The position numbers and the translations under genes are program-made. The notes under the pieces were generated by a model. The model saw nothing but the letters and a program-made list of their open reading frames with translations, was not told the origin of the DNA and searched no databases. Shown piece by piece: positions 8,026-16,452 of a DNA stretch of 64,000 nt. This stretch comes from Thermoactinomyces sp. DSM 45891. GTDB taxonomy: Bacteria; Bacillota; Bacilli; Thermoactinomycetales; Thermoactinomycetaceae. The DNA lies in contig NZ_FPJZ01000008.1 in assembly GCF_900119485.1 (NCBI RefSeq), positions 31,454 through 95,453 of the forward strand, given 5' to 3'. Position 1 is the first letter of the stretch. Each line of letters opens with the position of its first letter.

Positions 8026-9099
8026 CTAAACAATAAAAAATACAGTCCCTAAAATCACATATACGAGTAACAATAAAGTGCCTTCGTACCAGTTGGTAGA
8101 GCCATCTCGTGATACGGATGAGGCAATGAAGGCAGATACGGCAACAGCAGCCACTTCGTAGTTGGTAAAGACGAGATCCATAGGCCGGTTGAATAGTAGG
8201 CTGACGAATACAAGCATAGGGGCGACGAATAAGGCAATTTGTAAACTACTGCCGATAGCGATTTCTACAGCAGCTCCCATACGGTTTTTCATTGCTAAAA
8301 AGATGGCTGCACTATGTTCAGCGGCATTCCCGATGATGGCAATGAGGAATGCACCAACAAACATCTCGGTCCAGCCCAGCGCATGTGCGACAGATTGGAC
8401 GCTATGTACTAGCCATTCGGATTGAATGGCAACAAAGGTAGTGGAGATGACGAGTACAAGGATCGAGCCCCGTTTTGACCAGATCGCATGCTCTTTATCT
8501 TCAATCCCATCCACCATACCGTCAATGGATGCACCTAGCTCGTTCCGATGAGTGATCAAGGAAAAGATGAGCCACAAAATATAGGCGAGAATGAGGGCCA
8601 CGGCGATGATCACACTAACTGTGATATCTTCCTCCGCTGTAACACGCTGGGGATCTGTTAGAAAAGCCGCTGGGACAAAGAGTGCGATGACGGCAAGCAT
8701 CATGAGAGAGGCATTATGTCCAGCCAAGACAGGGTTGAAATTTTGTGTTTTGTATTTTACACCACCCATGAACATAGATAATCCTAGTACAAGTAATAGG
8801 TTTCCGATGATTGAACCCGTTATGCTCGCCTTTACCATATCAAATAGGCCCTCTTTTACGAGGAAGATGGCGATAATCAGTTCAGCAGCATTCCCAAACG
8901 TTGCATTGAGAAAGCCTCCAATTCTTTCACCCGCATAGTGTGCTACACTTTCGGTTGCTTTTCCTAGAAGAGCTGCCCATATAAGTAATGATAAACAAGC
9001 TGTACCAAATTGTAATGGTTGAATGGAGGTATAAAAATGAGCCCAAGCACTCAATAATGTAAAGACAGCTAGTAATGGGTACCAAATTTTTTTGTTCAC
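8026..9099 (-). CDS. cax: Calcium/proton antiporter (CaCA superfamily, CAX/YfkE type)
   Basis: The protein of about 357 aa has ten to eleven hydrophobic segments and the two inverted alpha-repeat motifs of CAX exchangers: GNAAELIIAIFLVKEG around residue 70 and GNAAEHSAAIFLAMKN around residue 260. The acidic residues of these motifs carry Ca2+ in exchange for H+. An acidic loop (DGMVDGIEDKEHA) links the two halves. It should export Ca2+ across the cytoplasmic membrane. The frame opens with GTG at 9108, but GAAAGGTG leaves no spacing there, so GTG 9099 (followed by NKKIWYPLL) is preferred. It is monocistronic. Confidence 0.9.
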   Translation of the reverse strand: MNKKIWYPLLAVFTLLSAWAHFYTSIQPLQFGTACLSLLIWAALLGKATESVAHYAGERIGGFLNATFGNAAELIIAIFLVKEGLFDMVKASITGSIIGNLLLVLGLSMFMGGVKYKTQNFNPVLAGHNASLMMLAVIALFVPAAFLTDPQRVTAEEDITVSVIIAVALILAYILWLIFSLITHRNELGASIDGMVDGIEDKEHAIWSKRGSILVLVISTTFVAIQSEWLVHSVQSVAHALGWTEMFVGAFLIAIIGNAAEHSAAIFLAMKNRMGAAVEIAIGSSLQIALFVAPMLVFVSLLFNRPMDLVFTNYEVAAVAVSAFIASSVSRDGSTNWYEGTLLLLVYVILGTVFFIV

Positions 9100-9333
9100 A
9101 AAATCCACACCTTTCTATGTTAGAATGAGCGATTTATCTACAAATTAGACATGTATGAATCTGGATTTTGTCATAATCTGTTGAAGTTAGTTCAAACTAA
9201 AGATGCGGATGACAGAAAATTTGTCAAAGACACAAGAAGGCTGTAGGCTTGATGTGCCTAGTATTTAAGCAGGAAAATCCAATTTTTAAGCGAAATATTG
9301 CATCATGCTAAAATTTGGAAAGGAGGGGGACAA

Positions 9334-10149
9334 ATGGAGTTTACAAGGGATACCGCCATATTTATAGATTTAGAGAATGTGTACTATGGATTAAAGAAAT
9401 ATCACATGGATCCAGATCATCCTGAGATACATCATAATTTATTTTTGCGCCTACAAGAGTATTATGGGAAGGATTCCATTCGTATGATGGAAGCATATGC
9501 CGACTTTGAACAGATGGATCTGTCAATGATGAGCTTGCAGAAGAAACGAGTACACGTAAACCAAGTTTATGGAAATGGTCGTGAAGGCAAGGAAAGAAAA
9601 AATGCAGCAGATATCCAACTTTGTTTAGATGCGATGGAGGTGCTGTACCAAATTCCTGAGATCACAACCTTTGTAATTGTCAGTGCGGATCAGGATATGA
9701 TTCCACTCTTAGATCGTCTATGGTCAAAAGGGAAAAAAGTGGAGTTGTTTAGTTTGTGGGATGAGAGTTTATCGAAATCATCACAGATTCAAGAGTTCTG
9801 TGATCAGTCACACAATATCCTGGAGTTCATTAATATTGAAAAGATGAATGACTACACGCAAATCGATCGTATTATGCACAATGCCGTATTGCAAATTTAC
9901 GAGTGGTATCGAGATCCAAATAATATCGGCAAGAGTTATGGTAGTACTTGGATTAAGAACGACTTAGCCAGAAAGTTTAGTCTGAGTGAATTAGAATCGA
10001 ACCACTTATTTACTCGATTAGTAAAAGGGAAATATCTTCTTCCTTATGAAATTGAGATTGATGAAAAGATCTTTTACGGGTATAAAGTAAATCTTACACA
10101 TCCACAGGTTCAGATGATTGTAAAGATCGCAGGATATAAAGTTAGTTAA
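9334..10149 (+). CDS. NYN domain (PIN-like) putative ribonuclease
   Basis: The 271-aa protein begins with an NYN domain: AIFIDLENVYYGLKKY (conserved Asp and Asn), KERKNAADIQLCLDAME (conserved Asp residues), and FVIVSADQDMIPLLDRL (conserved Asp pair). These acids form the metal site of LabA/MARF1-type nucleases. The C-terminal 110 residues contain a winged-helix-like segment (STWIKNDLARKFSLSELESNHLFTRLVKGKYLLPYEI), often fused to NYN domains for RNA binding. ATG 9334 follows AAGGAGGGGG. The 230 bp upstream hold no other gene. The RNA target is unknown. Confidence 0.78.
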   Translation: MEFTRDTAIFIDLENVYYGLKKYHMDPDHPEIHHNLFLRLQEYYGKDSIRMMEAYADFEQMDLSMMSLQKKRVHVNQVYGNGREGKERKNAADIQLCLDAMEVLYQIPEITTFVIVSADQDMIPLLDRLWSKGKKVELFSLWDESLSKSSQIQEFCDQSHNILEFINIEKMNDYTQIDRIMHNAVLQIYEWYRDPNNIGKSYGSTWIKNDLARKFSLSELESNHLFTRLVKGKYLLPYEIEIDEKIFYGYKVNLTHPQVQMIVKIAGYKVS

Positions 10150-10206
10150 GAAGATTTTTGTAGAAATAACATGAAATGGTTCTCTCTTCTTTTCAAAGAC
10201 CCTGTA

Positions 10207-10215
10207 TGCTACAAT
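10207..10215 (+). promoter_or_regulatory. Extended -10 promoter element for the Asp23 gene
   Basis: TGCTACAAT (TGn plus TACAAT) lies 70 nt upstream of the ORF. No convincing -35 is seen, as is common for extended -10 promoters. Confidence 0.45.
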
Positions 10216-10284
10216 AAAGAAACGAGAGTGAAAACTCTAACTTGTTATGGTTACTATCTATGTATGGTCACAGGGGTGTCTTTT

Positions 10285-10641
10285 ATGACTGAAGCTAACG
10301 GTGGAATCATTCGAATCGCCGATGATGTAGTGGCGGTCATAGCTGGGATGACAGCTAGTAAAGTTCCTGGAATTTCCAGTATGTCCGCAGGTATGACAGA
10401 GGGGCTTGCTAAACGAGTAAGTGGTAAAAACCTGACCAAAGGGGTACATGTGGAAGTTGGGGAGCGAGAGACAGTAGTCGACTTACGCGTAATCGTTGAA
10501 TATGGAAAAGAGATTCCCGCTGTATGTCGTGAGTTACAATATGAAGTAAAAGAAGCGGTAGAGAACATGACAGGACTCCATGTTGTTCAGGTGAATGTTA
10601 AGGTGGAAGGCGTAGATTATCAAAACCAGACTATCTTATAA
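10285..10641 (+). CDS. Asp23/Gls24 family protein (YqhY/YloU type)
   Basis: The 118-aa product has the family pattern: IRIADDVVAVIAGMTASKVPGI at the N-terminus, GVHVEVGERETVVDLRVIVEYG in the middle, and ELQYEVKEAVENMTGLHVVQVNVKVEGV at the end. Asp23 proteins are cytoplasmic and may associate with the membrane. In Gram-positives they are tied to alkaline or envelope stress or, for YqhY, to acetyl-CoA carboxylase. No accBC genes are next to it here. ATG 10285 follows AGGGGTG; the longer frame from 10171 lacks a site. Confidence 0.85.
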   Translation: MTEANGGIIRIADDVVAVIAGMTASKVPGISSMSAGMTEGLAKRVSGKNLTKGVHVEVGERETVVDLRVIVEYGKEIPAVCRELQYEVKEAVENMTGLHVVQVNVKVEGVDYQNQTIL

Positions 10642-10664
10642 TACTGGGCAAATGGACTTTGAAA

Positions 10665-10719
10665 CAACAAATAACAAAGGAGATGCGCTTTCAAAAAAGC
10701 ATCTCCTTTGTTATTTGTT
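10665..10719. terminator. Bidirectional terminator
   Basis: A perfect stem of about 21 bp (AACAAATAACAAAGGAGATGC against its complement) has a 12-nt loop and lies between the convergent Asp23 and YugN-like genes. Confidence 0.75.
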
Positions 10720-10753
10720 CTAAATGGATGTGGATATGTAGATGAGTAGCAGC

Positions 10754-11101
10754 CTACGCACTGGCAAGAGCGTTTTCGAGTTCGGCTACTTTTTGGTGAA
10801 CTTCTTCAGTTAACTCTGCTGGAATTTCGGAATTTTCATCCATTCCATGTGGGAAGAAGTGACGTACGAAGTAGGGGACGTCTAATTCTAGACGGGCTTT
10901 TGGGCTCTCTAATTGTTTTTTGTTCACCACGACAGCACGAAGACGTAGGTAGTAATCCACCTCATCAACCGTATACTTTATATCGTACGTTGCTTTCGTA
11001 TAATCCCAAGCTCCGCGGAAGAAGCCGAGCCCAGACATGATGGCTTCTAAGTCTTTGAACTCCTTTTGGACTCCTTTTGTTTTCGAATCACGAAAAAACA
11101 T
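10754..11101 (-). CDS. YugN-like family protein
   Basis: The 115-aa product matches the YugN-like family: GLGFFRGAWDYTKATYDIKY, then a YYLRLRAVVV strand, ELDVPYFVRHFFPHGM, and a helical C-terminus. Function is unknown in the family. ATG 11101 follows AAAGGAGG at ideal spacing. It is monocistronic, convergent with the Asp23 gene and divergent from the M20 hydrolase gene. Confidence 0.78.
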   Translation of the reverse strand: MFFRDSKTKGVQKEFKDLEAIMSGLGFFRGAWDYTKATYDIKYTVDEVDYYLRLRAVVVNKKQLESPKARLELDVPYFVRHFFPHGMDENSEIPAELTEEVHQKVAELENALASA

Positions 11102-11214
11102 AGTGTGTGCCTCCTTTGCAATGCACTACTGACATCCTCAATGATAATATGAAGAAGATCATCGTGCAACCGAATACCATTTTAGCTGGAAAATATCTGG
11201 AGGGGAAATAGATT

Positions 11215-12414
11215 ATGAAACAGATGATAGAGAAAATATATCCAAAAATCGTAGGAATACGTAGATATTTACATCAACACCCTGAGCTTTCTTATCATGA
11301 GGAGCAAACAGCAGCACTTGTAACCAAACATTTAACGGAGCTGGGTTTAGAAGTGAAAACGCGGGTGGGTGGTTTACATGGCGTGACAGGTTTCTTGAGA
11401 GGATCGAAACCGGGACCTACTGTGGCGCTTCGAGCGGATATGGATGCTTTGCCCATTGAAGATGCAAAAAATTCCGTGTATCGATCGACCGTACCGGGAG
11501 TGATGCATGCTTGCGGCCATGATGGGCATACAGCTACCTTGCTGGGAGTAGCTGAGATCTTGTCCGAGATGAGAGACGAAATAGAGGGACAAGTCTTATT
11601 CATTTTCCAACCAGCTGAGGAAGTTCCACCAGGCGGGGCGTTTGCAATGGTGCAAGAAGGGGTTGTGGATCAGGTGGCCGGCATATTTGCCCTACATCTG
11701 TGGGCGACTAGTCCAACAGGGACAATTGGAACGCGATCGGGTGAGTTGATGGCAGCGGCTGATAATTTTACGATTGAAATTCAGGGAAAGGGTGGACACG
11801 CTGGAATCCCTCATCAATGTGTCGATCCGATCGTGATTGCCTCCCATCTTGTTATTCAATTACAGAGTATTGTAAGTAGACAGATTGATCCGCAAAAAGC
11901 AGCTGTGATATCGGTTTGTAAGATAGAGGCGGGCGATTCTCATAATGTAATTCCTGATAGTTGCCTGATTTTAGGAACCGTTCGGACGTTTGATATGGCT
12001 GTTCGCGACTCGATTGTAGAAAAGTTGGATCATATGTGCCAAGGCATAGGAAAATCATTTGGAGCAGAGTGCAAACTTACCTATGTAAATGGTTACCCAG
12101 CCGTTGTAAATCATCCAGAGGCGACAGAGTTAGTCCGGAGTATAGCACTGGATGTAGTGGGTCAGCAGGGATTAGTCGAAACGGAACCGATAGCTCCTGG
12201 TGAAGACTTTTCTTATTTCCTCCAAAAGGTACCCGGTGCCTTCTGCTTTGTGGGTTGTGGTAATCCTGAGCAATATTTTGGGTCCCATCACCACCCTCAT
12301 TTTGATATCGATGAAGAAAGTATGAAAATCGGGATGGAATTACTCGCAAACCTAGCGCTTCGGTTTTTGGACAAGGAAAGCAGTCGTGCTGAGCTTGCGG
12401 AGTGCATGGAATAA
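11215..12414 (+). CDS. M20 family amidohydrolase (N-acyl-amino-acid / hippurate hydrolase type)
   Basis: The 399-aa protein is an M20D peptidase-like amidohydrolase. It has RADMDALPI, HACGHDGHTA (metal ligands), FQPAEEVPPGGA with the catalytic Glu pair, the dimerisation domain starting AADNFTIEIQGKGGHAG, and the late APGEDFSYFLQ and HHPHFDIDE blocks. Relatives cleave N-acyl amino acids, IAA conjugates or hippurate; the exact substrate is not readable. Start ATG follows GGAGGGG. A CBS gene begins 55 nt after the stop, so cotranscription is possible. Confidence 0.88.
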   Translation: MKQMIEKIYPKIVGIRRYLHQHPELSYHEEQTAALVTKHLTELGLEVKTRVGGLHGVTGFLRGSKPGPTVALRADMDALPIEDAKNSVYRSTVPGVMHACGHDGHTATLLGVAEILSEMRDEIEGQVLFIFQPAEEVPPGGAFAMVQEGVVDQVAGIFALHLWATSPTGTIGTRSGELMAAADNFTIEIQGKGGHAGIPHQCVDPIVIASHLVIQLQSIVSRQIDPQKAAVISVCKIEAGDSHNVIPDSCLILGTVRTFDMAVRDSIVEKLDHMCQGIGKSFGAECKLTYVNGYPAVVNHPEATELVRSIALDVVGQQGLVETEPIAPGEDFSYFLQKVPGAFCFVGCGNPEQYFGSHHHPHFDIDEESMKIGMELLANLALRFLDKESSRAELAECME

Positions 12415-12469
12415 GTAGGGACTGGAGAGACTACTGAGGAATATTCAACGATAAAAGGAGTTTTTTCCT

Positions 12470-12907
12470 ATGAGTAGTCCAGTTCGAGAGATCATGTCAA
12501 CAGATCTTCAAGTTCTTTCACCGGATGATAATATCTATGAAGCAGCCCTCATGATGAGACAAAAAGATGTGGGGATCATCCCCGTCTGTGAAAATGGAAA
12601 GATTTGTGGAGTGGTTACGGATCGAGATTTAGTCATTCGTGGTATTGCAGAGAAGCGTCCGAATTCAAGCCAGATTGGGGAAGTGATGTCGGATGAACTT
12701 GTAACGGGGAGTCCAGATATGACTGTCGACGATGTAGCATTGCTAATGGCTGATTACCAAGTCCGACGCTTACCTATTGTGGAGAATGAGATGCTAGTTG
12801 GTGTGGTTTCATTAGGAGACTTAGCAGTCCACATGCCGTATATGAACGAAGCAAGTGAAGCATTAAATGAGATTTCACATAATACGGATCACGGATATGT
12901 CCAATAA
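12470..12907 (+). CDS. Tandem CBS domain protein
   Basis: The 145-aa protein consists of two CBS motifs: VREIMSTDLQVLSPDDNIYEAALMMRQKDVGIIPV with GVVTDRDLVIRG, and IGEVMSDELVTGSPDMTVDDVALLMADYQVRRLPIV with GVVSLGDLA. It resembles B. subtilis YhcV. Such Bateman modules bind adenine nucleotides and may regulate other proteins. ATG 12470 follows AAAGGAG. The final codons lie inside a perfect hairpin shared with the convergent methyltransferase gene. Confidence 0.85.
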   Translation: MSSPVREIMSTDLQVLSPDDNIYEAALMMRQKDVGIIPVCENGKICGVVTDRDLVIRGIAEKRPNSSQIGEVMSDELVTGSPDMTVDDVALLMADYQVRRLPIVENEMLVGVVSLGDLAVHMPYMNEASEALNEISHNTDHGYVQ

Positions 12908-12956
12908 CCAAAAGCGATTCCTTTTACGGGAATCGCTTTTGGTTATTGGACATATC
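12894..12956. terminator. 28-bp perfect hairpin between convergent genes
   Basis: Left arm 12894-12921, loop 12922-12928, right arm 12929-12956, with no mismatch. It includes the last codons and stop of the CBS gene and ends 11 nt before the methyltransferase stop. There is no T-run, so it may act as a processing or RNA-stability element as well as, or in place of, a terminator. Confidence 0.7.
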
Positions 12957-12966
12957 AGAGTATTTC

Positions 12967-13620
12967 TTACGTAAATGTCATCGTAGGGACTCCTGATTTG
13001 ATTGTAAAAGGTTTTTGCCTAGGCTCTTTTTCGATCACTAACATGCTGTCGTAGTAGGTCATGGAGCCAATCGAAGTGGTGTATTGATCCACTTCTTCGT
13101 TATGCCATCCATATAGGGAATCCACTATATTTTTGGTGTAGTTAATAAAGTTTTCCTTACTATTCTTACCACCTCCATAGGGTGTAAGATAGCTGGTGTG
13201 CATATCTTCTATGAGATATACACCATTAGGGGAAACCTCTGAAAACATTTCTTCAAATGTGATTTTTTGTTGATGCATATGATGGCCCCCATCATCAATG
13301 ATGATATCGAATTTAGGGAGGTGTGGTTTTATTTGCTTCCAAAAATTTCGATCTCCTTGATCGCCTATGATGATATTAATTCGCTCTTCTACCAGTTCTT
13401 TGCACTTTTCATAAATATCTAAGCCGTATATCGTGGCTTGTGGACCAAAATAATTTTTCCACATTTGAAGAGACCCGCCGTGATAAACTCCAATTTCTAA
13501 TACATTTATTTTTTTATTTACAAATCGACTGAAATGCCGCTCGTAAATATTTAAATAATGATCCCATTTATCAACCAAATGATTGTTATTCGAAAAAAAG
13601 TATTCCCGTAGTCTACTCAT
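12967..13620 (-). CDS. Class I SAM-dependent methyltransferase
   Basis: The 217-aa product has a Rossmann methyltransferase core: motif I VLEIGVYHGGSLQMW (about residue 44), an acidic end to beta-2 in YGLDIY, then FDIIIDDGGHHMHQQ and GVYLIEDMHTSY. The DDGxH plus IEDxHTSY pattern is like the O-methyltransferases of macrolide sugars (MycE type) and cephalosporin-hydroxylase-like enzymes. No biosynthetic cluster surrounds it, so the substrate is open. AAAGGAG precedes ATG 13620; the longer frame from 13671 adds a basic tail with no site. Confidence 0.72.
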   Translation of the reverse strand: MSRLREYFFSNNNHLVDKWDHYLNIYERHFSRFVNKKINVLEIGVYHGGSLQMWKNYFGPQATIYGLDIYEKCKELVEERINIIIGDQGDRNFWKQIKPHLPKFDIIIDDGGHHMHQQKITFEEMFSEVSPNGVYLIEDMHTSYLTPYGGGKNSKENFINYTKNIVDSLYGWHNEEVDQYTTSIGSMTYYDSMLVIEKEPRQKPFTIKSGVPTMTFT

Positions 13621-13770
13621 TTGAGTTCTCCTTTGCCTGGGTTTTCTACTCTTAAATGTATTATGGTTCAACCAATTTAGACCCTTGAAAGAGCGATTCT
13701 ACTTAAAAAGGAATCACTTTTTTTGTTTGTGTAAAAACTAATGATGACGATAGATAAGAAAGGATGGTTT

Positions 13771-14127
13771 ATGATGATTTTTACAACGATTGGACATCAG
13801 CAATTGGTTCATCAACATGTTGTGTATGAAGTATTTCTATGCACCCTTCAATCGGATCAACAGAAGATGACGAGATTTTCACTGAAATTCAGGGATGTAT
13901 ATCACGGATGGTTAAAGCGTTTAGAGGAACATGCTATTCAGCAGAAGGAGTTTGTAGAGCGTGAATTAGAGCAATATGGGGTGCGAATCCTAGCTACAAG
14001 ACTGAAGTTAGGATATCGAGAAGTAAGGTATCTCCATCAAGATGCTACATACACAGATAAGCTTTTAAATGAATGGTTGAAGAAAGAGTGTGAGCAGCTA
14101 TTTTGTTCGTACACGTATTTGATGTAG
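13771..14127 (+). CDS. Hypothetical protein
   Basis: The 118-aa product begins MMIFTTIGHQQLVHQHVVYEVFLCT and continues as a charged, largely helical protein (RFSLKFRDVYHGWLKRLEEHAIQQKEFVERELEQYG). No family was recognised. GAAAGGATGG upstream supports ATG 13771 over the longer frame from 13741. It lies directly ahead of spoVAC on the same strand and may share its transcript, which would suggest a sporulation link, but this is only positional. Confidence 0.5.
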   Translation: MMIFTTIGHQQLVHQHVVYEVFLCTLQSDQQKMTRFSLKFRDVYHGWLKRLEEHAIQQKEFVERELEQYGVRILATRLKLGYREVRYLHQDATYTDKLLNEWLKKECEQLFCSYTYLM

Positions 14128-14182
14128 GAATAAAATTGTACTTCGGGTGCAGGCTAAAGAAGATGGAAGGAGTGTACATAAG

Positions 14183-14650
14183 TTGGATAAACAATCAAAG
14201 AAAAAGAAGAAATTAGAAGATGAATATCAACAAATAGCTGATAAATATCGACCGAAACCAAAGGTATTTATGAATTGCCTCAAAGCATTTTTAGTAGGTG
14301 GATTTATCTGTGTGATCGGCCAAGGTCTAGGAAAATTATACGCTCATTTTGGCATGGATCCAGTAACTGCTGCTAATACGACTGTAGCCACTTTGGTATT
14401 TCTGTCCTGCCTATTAACAGGGCTTGGAGTATATGACACGATTGGTCAGTGGGCGGGAGCAGGGACTGCTGTTCCTGTAACCGGTTTTGCCAATTCGATG
14501 GCATCTGCGGCATTGGAACATAAATCAGAAGGCTGGGTATTGGGAGTTGGAGGGAATATGTTTAAGATAGCAGGTGCCGTCATTACATTTGGAGTGGTTT
14601 CTGCGTTTTTAGTGAGTCTTATTCAAATGATCGTAAAGATGTTTATCTAG
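14183..14650 (+). CDS. spoVAC: Stage V sporulation protein AC
   Basis: The protein of about 155 aa is a predicted integral membrane protein with four or five hydrophobic segments. It has the SpoVAC signature: a lysine-rich N-terminus, then CLKAFLVGGFICVIGQGL, LTGLGVYDTIGQWAGAGTAVPVTGFANSMASAALEHKSEG, and GGNMFKIAGAVITFGVVSAF. SpoVAC is the mechanosensitive-like channel component for Ca-dipicolinate movement into and out of spores. The start is TTG 14183, preceded by AAGGAG. spoVAD follows 16 nt later. Transcription in the forespore by sigma-G is expected, but no clear sigma-G site was found. Confidence 0.9.
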   Translation: MDKQSKKKKKLEDEYQQIADKYRPKPKVFMNCLKAFLVGGFICVIGQGLGKLYAHFGMDPVTAANTTVATLVFLSCLLTGLGVYDTIGQWAGAGTAVPVTGFANSMASAALEHKSEGWVLGVGGNMFKIAGAVITFGVVSAFLVSLIQMIVKMFI

Positions 14651-14666
14651 GAAAAGAGGAGGGAGA

Positions 14667-15689
14667 ATGGTGCATCGACGCTGTATTGGATCAAGTACAT
14701 TTCAATTTTTAAATGATGTACGCTTACAATCAAGTGCTGCTGTAGTGGGACCTAAAGAAGGAGCAGGACTTCTAGGTAGAGAGTTTGACCTGATTCACAA
14801 TGATTTATATGCAGGGCAGGAGACGTGGGAGAAGGCCGAGCGGAAAATATTAGAGGATGCTGTAAACATAGCGATTGAGAAGGCGGGACTTAAGACAAAG
14901 CAAATCGGAGCGTATCTCGCTGGAGATTTGTTGAATCAAAATATTACAGCCTCTTTTTCTGCTCAGACGACACAAATCCCATTTATGGGTGTTTATGGAG
15001 CTTGTTCGACTTCGATGCTATCTTTGCTTTTAGCCACCTCATTAGTAGATGCAGGATTTGTGCAGTATGCAGTAGCAGGGGTAAGTAGTCATAACTGTAC
15101 AGCAGAGAAACAGTATCGTTTCCCAACAGAGTTTGGTGGTCAGAAGCCTGATACAGCCCAGTGGACTGTAACGGGAGCAGGAGCAGGAGTTGTGGGGATC
15201 GGGGGGGATGGCCCCTGTATCACACATGCTACAGTAGGTAAAGTAATGGACCTAGGTGTAAAAAATCCATTTGATATGGGCTCAGCCATGGCCCCCGCTG
15301 CCGCAAATACCATTGCAACTCACTTTCAAGATACTGGGAGAAAACCAAGTGATTATGATCTCATCGTAACAGGCGATTTGGCTACTGTGGGCCATCCGAT
15401 TGCTAGAGAATTACTGATGAATGAAGGATATCAAATGGGGGAGCGATTCCGAGATTGTGGCATGATGATCTACAGTGAGGAACAAGAACAGTTTGCTGGA
15501 GCAAGCGGATGTGCTTCCAGCGCCTGTGTAACCTATGGACACCTTATGAAAGAAATAGAAAGAGGCAAACTTCACCGTATCCTAGTCGTTGCAACGGGTG
15601 CCCTATTATCACCTATTTCTTACCAACAAGGGGAGCCCATCCCTTGTGTAGCCCATGCTGTTGCGTTTGAGTCGGATACGCATAAATGA
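14667..15689 (+). CDS. spoVAD: Stage V sporulation protein AD
   Basis: The 340-aa protein has the thiolase/KAS-III-like fold of SpoVAD, with GVYGACSTSMLSLLLA and AVAGVSSHNCTAEKQYRFPTEFGGQKPDTAQWTVTGAGA, both diagnostic of the family. It is the soluble dipicolinic-acid-binding component of the SpoVA complex in the inner spore membrane. ATG 14667 follows GAGGAGGGAG. In most spore formers spoVAE follows at once; here no spoVAE frame is found in the next 140 bp or in the next gene. Confidence 0.93.
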   Translation: MVHRRCIGSSTFQFLNDVRLQSSAAVVGPKEGAGLLGREFDLIHNDLYAGQETWEKAERKILEDAVNIAIEKAGLKTKQIGAYLAGDLLNQNITASFSAQTTQIPFMGVYGACSTSMLSLLLATSLVDAGFVQYAVAGVSSHNCTAEKQYRFPTEFGGQKPDTAQWTVTGAGAGVVGIGGDGPCITHATVGKVMDLGVKNPFDMGSAMAPAAANTIATHFQDTGRKPSDYDLIVTGDLATVGHPIARELLMNEGYQMGERFRDCGMMIYSEEQEQFAGASGCASSACVTYGHLMKEIERGKLHRILVVATGALLSPISYQQGEPIPCVAHAVAFESDTHK

Positions 15690-15698
15690 AAATAAACT

Positions 15699-15770
15699 AA
15701 GGGCGATATGTCTGATCTCCGCGATGTTAGTGTAAATATCGTTGTTCACATCTACAGGAAATCGCCCCTT
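15699..15770. repeat. Inverted repeat downstream of spoVAD
   Basis: AAGGGCGAT and ATCGCCCCTT bracket about 53 nt that contain a second partial pairing (GATGT/ACATC). It fills the 140-bp gap where spoVAE is often found. No U tract follows on the plus strand. Role unclear. Confidence 0.35.
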
Positions 15771-15829
15771 CATCACGAACATATCTCTAGCTAGTTGCAC
15801 CACGACTCAGACTTGAAGGAGAATGCTCG

Positions 15830-16363
15830 ATGAATGCGATTTTGTCCTATTTACCTGCAATAGAAGAAAAGCGAATTCAACAAATCTGGCTGGAAGCGAC
15901 GTACCGATGTCAAATTGAAGATGCTGATACGTTTCCACCTCAACTAGTTTATCAAGTTGCCAATGGATACGAAGTGAAAGGCTTGCAGGTTGCCTTGGAA
16001 AGGGTGATTCCACAGCAAACATCATTTTGTATCCATTGTTTTGGAGTGGGTATGACGGGAGTTAGGAACCCGCGATTCTACATTCCCATTGTGAAGAGCT
16101 ATCCCCTTGTTCAACTTCAGCAAACCATTTGGGAAGAGACAAGATTGATTCGGATGGGGATCTGCCCTACATATCAACCGAATGAATGGATACCACGTAT
16201 CTATTTTCCGTTTGTTAGGGTGACCCCATATCAAGCTTCTAAACTGTACAACGATTTAAAACAGATGATGACACAAGATCATATTTTTATTCAACAAGTA
16301 TCTTGGGTCTCATCGAAAGCCACTGGAGCGGGACAAAAGAGGGATTTTTCATTTTTATCATAA
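15830..16363 (+). CDS. 2'-5' RNA ligase / 2H phosphoesterase-like protein, degenerate
   Basis: The 177-aa product has the length and strand pattern of the bacterial 2H (LigT-like) superfamily. The first motif position reads SFCIHCFGVG, keeping the His but with Phe in place of the Thr/Ser of HxT/S. The second motif would fall at WIPRIYFPFV, where the usual PHITL has lost its His. If the assignment is right, the enzyme is inactive or binding-only. The start follows GAAGGAG. It lies after spoVAD on the same strand and may be coexpressed. Confidence 0.5.
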   Translation: MNAILSYLPAIEEKRIQQIWLEATYRCQIEDADTFPPQLVYQVANGYEVKGLQVALERVIPQQTSFCIHCFGVGMTGVRNPRFYIPIVKSYPLVQLQQTIWEETRLIRMGICPTYQPNEWIPRIYFPFVRVTPYQASKLYNDLKQMMTQDHIFIQQVSWVSSKATGAGQKRDFSFLS

Positions 16364-16395
16364 AAATTAGGTTTCACCAGGAAGATAGGAGGTAT

Positions 16396-16424
16396 TATAA
16401 TAATAACAAAGTGATATCACTTTG
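16396..16424 (+). promoter_or_regulatory. Promoter -10 with overlapping 18-bp palindrome (operator candidate)
   Basis: TATAAT lies at 16396-16401. At 16407-16424 is a perfect palindrome, CAAAGTGATATCACTTTG, placed just where transcription would start. It precedes an operon encoding a ribbon-helix-helix protein, so autorepression is a natural reading. The -35 is weak. Confidence 0.6.
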
Positions 16425-16452
16425 ATAACAAAATATGAAATGGGTGATAAGT

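Noticed and set aside
13688..13728. Terminator-like hairpin (GCGATTC/GAATCAC plus T-run)
   Set aside because: One mismatch, and no plus-strand gene upstream for it to terminate; probably incidental.
15609..15803. 64-aa minus-strand ORF over the spoVAD 3' end
   Set aside because: No ribosome site at its GTG start; overlaps spoVAD; no family resemblance.
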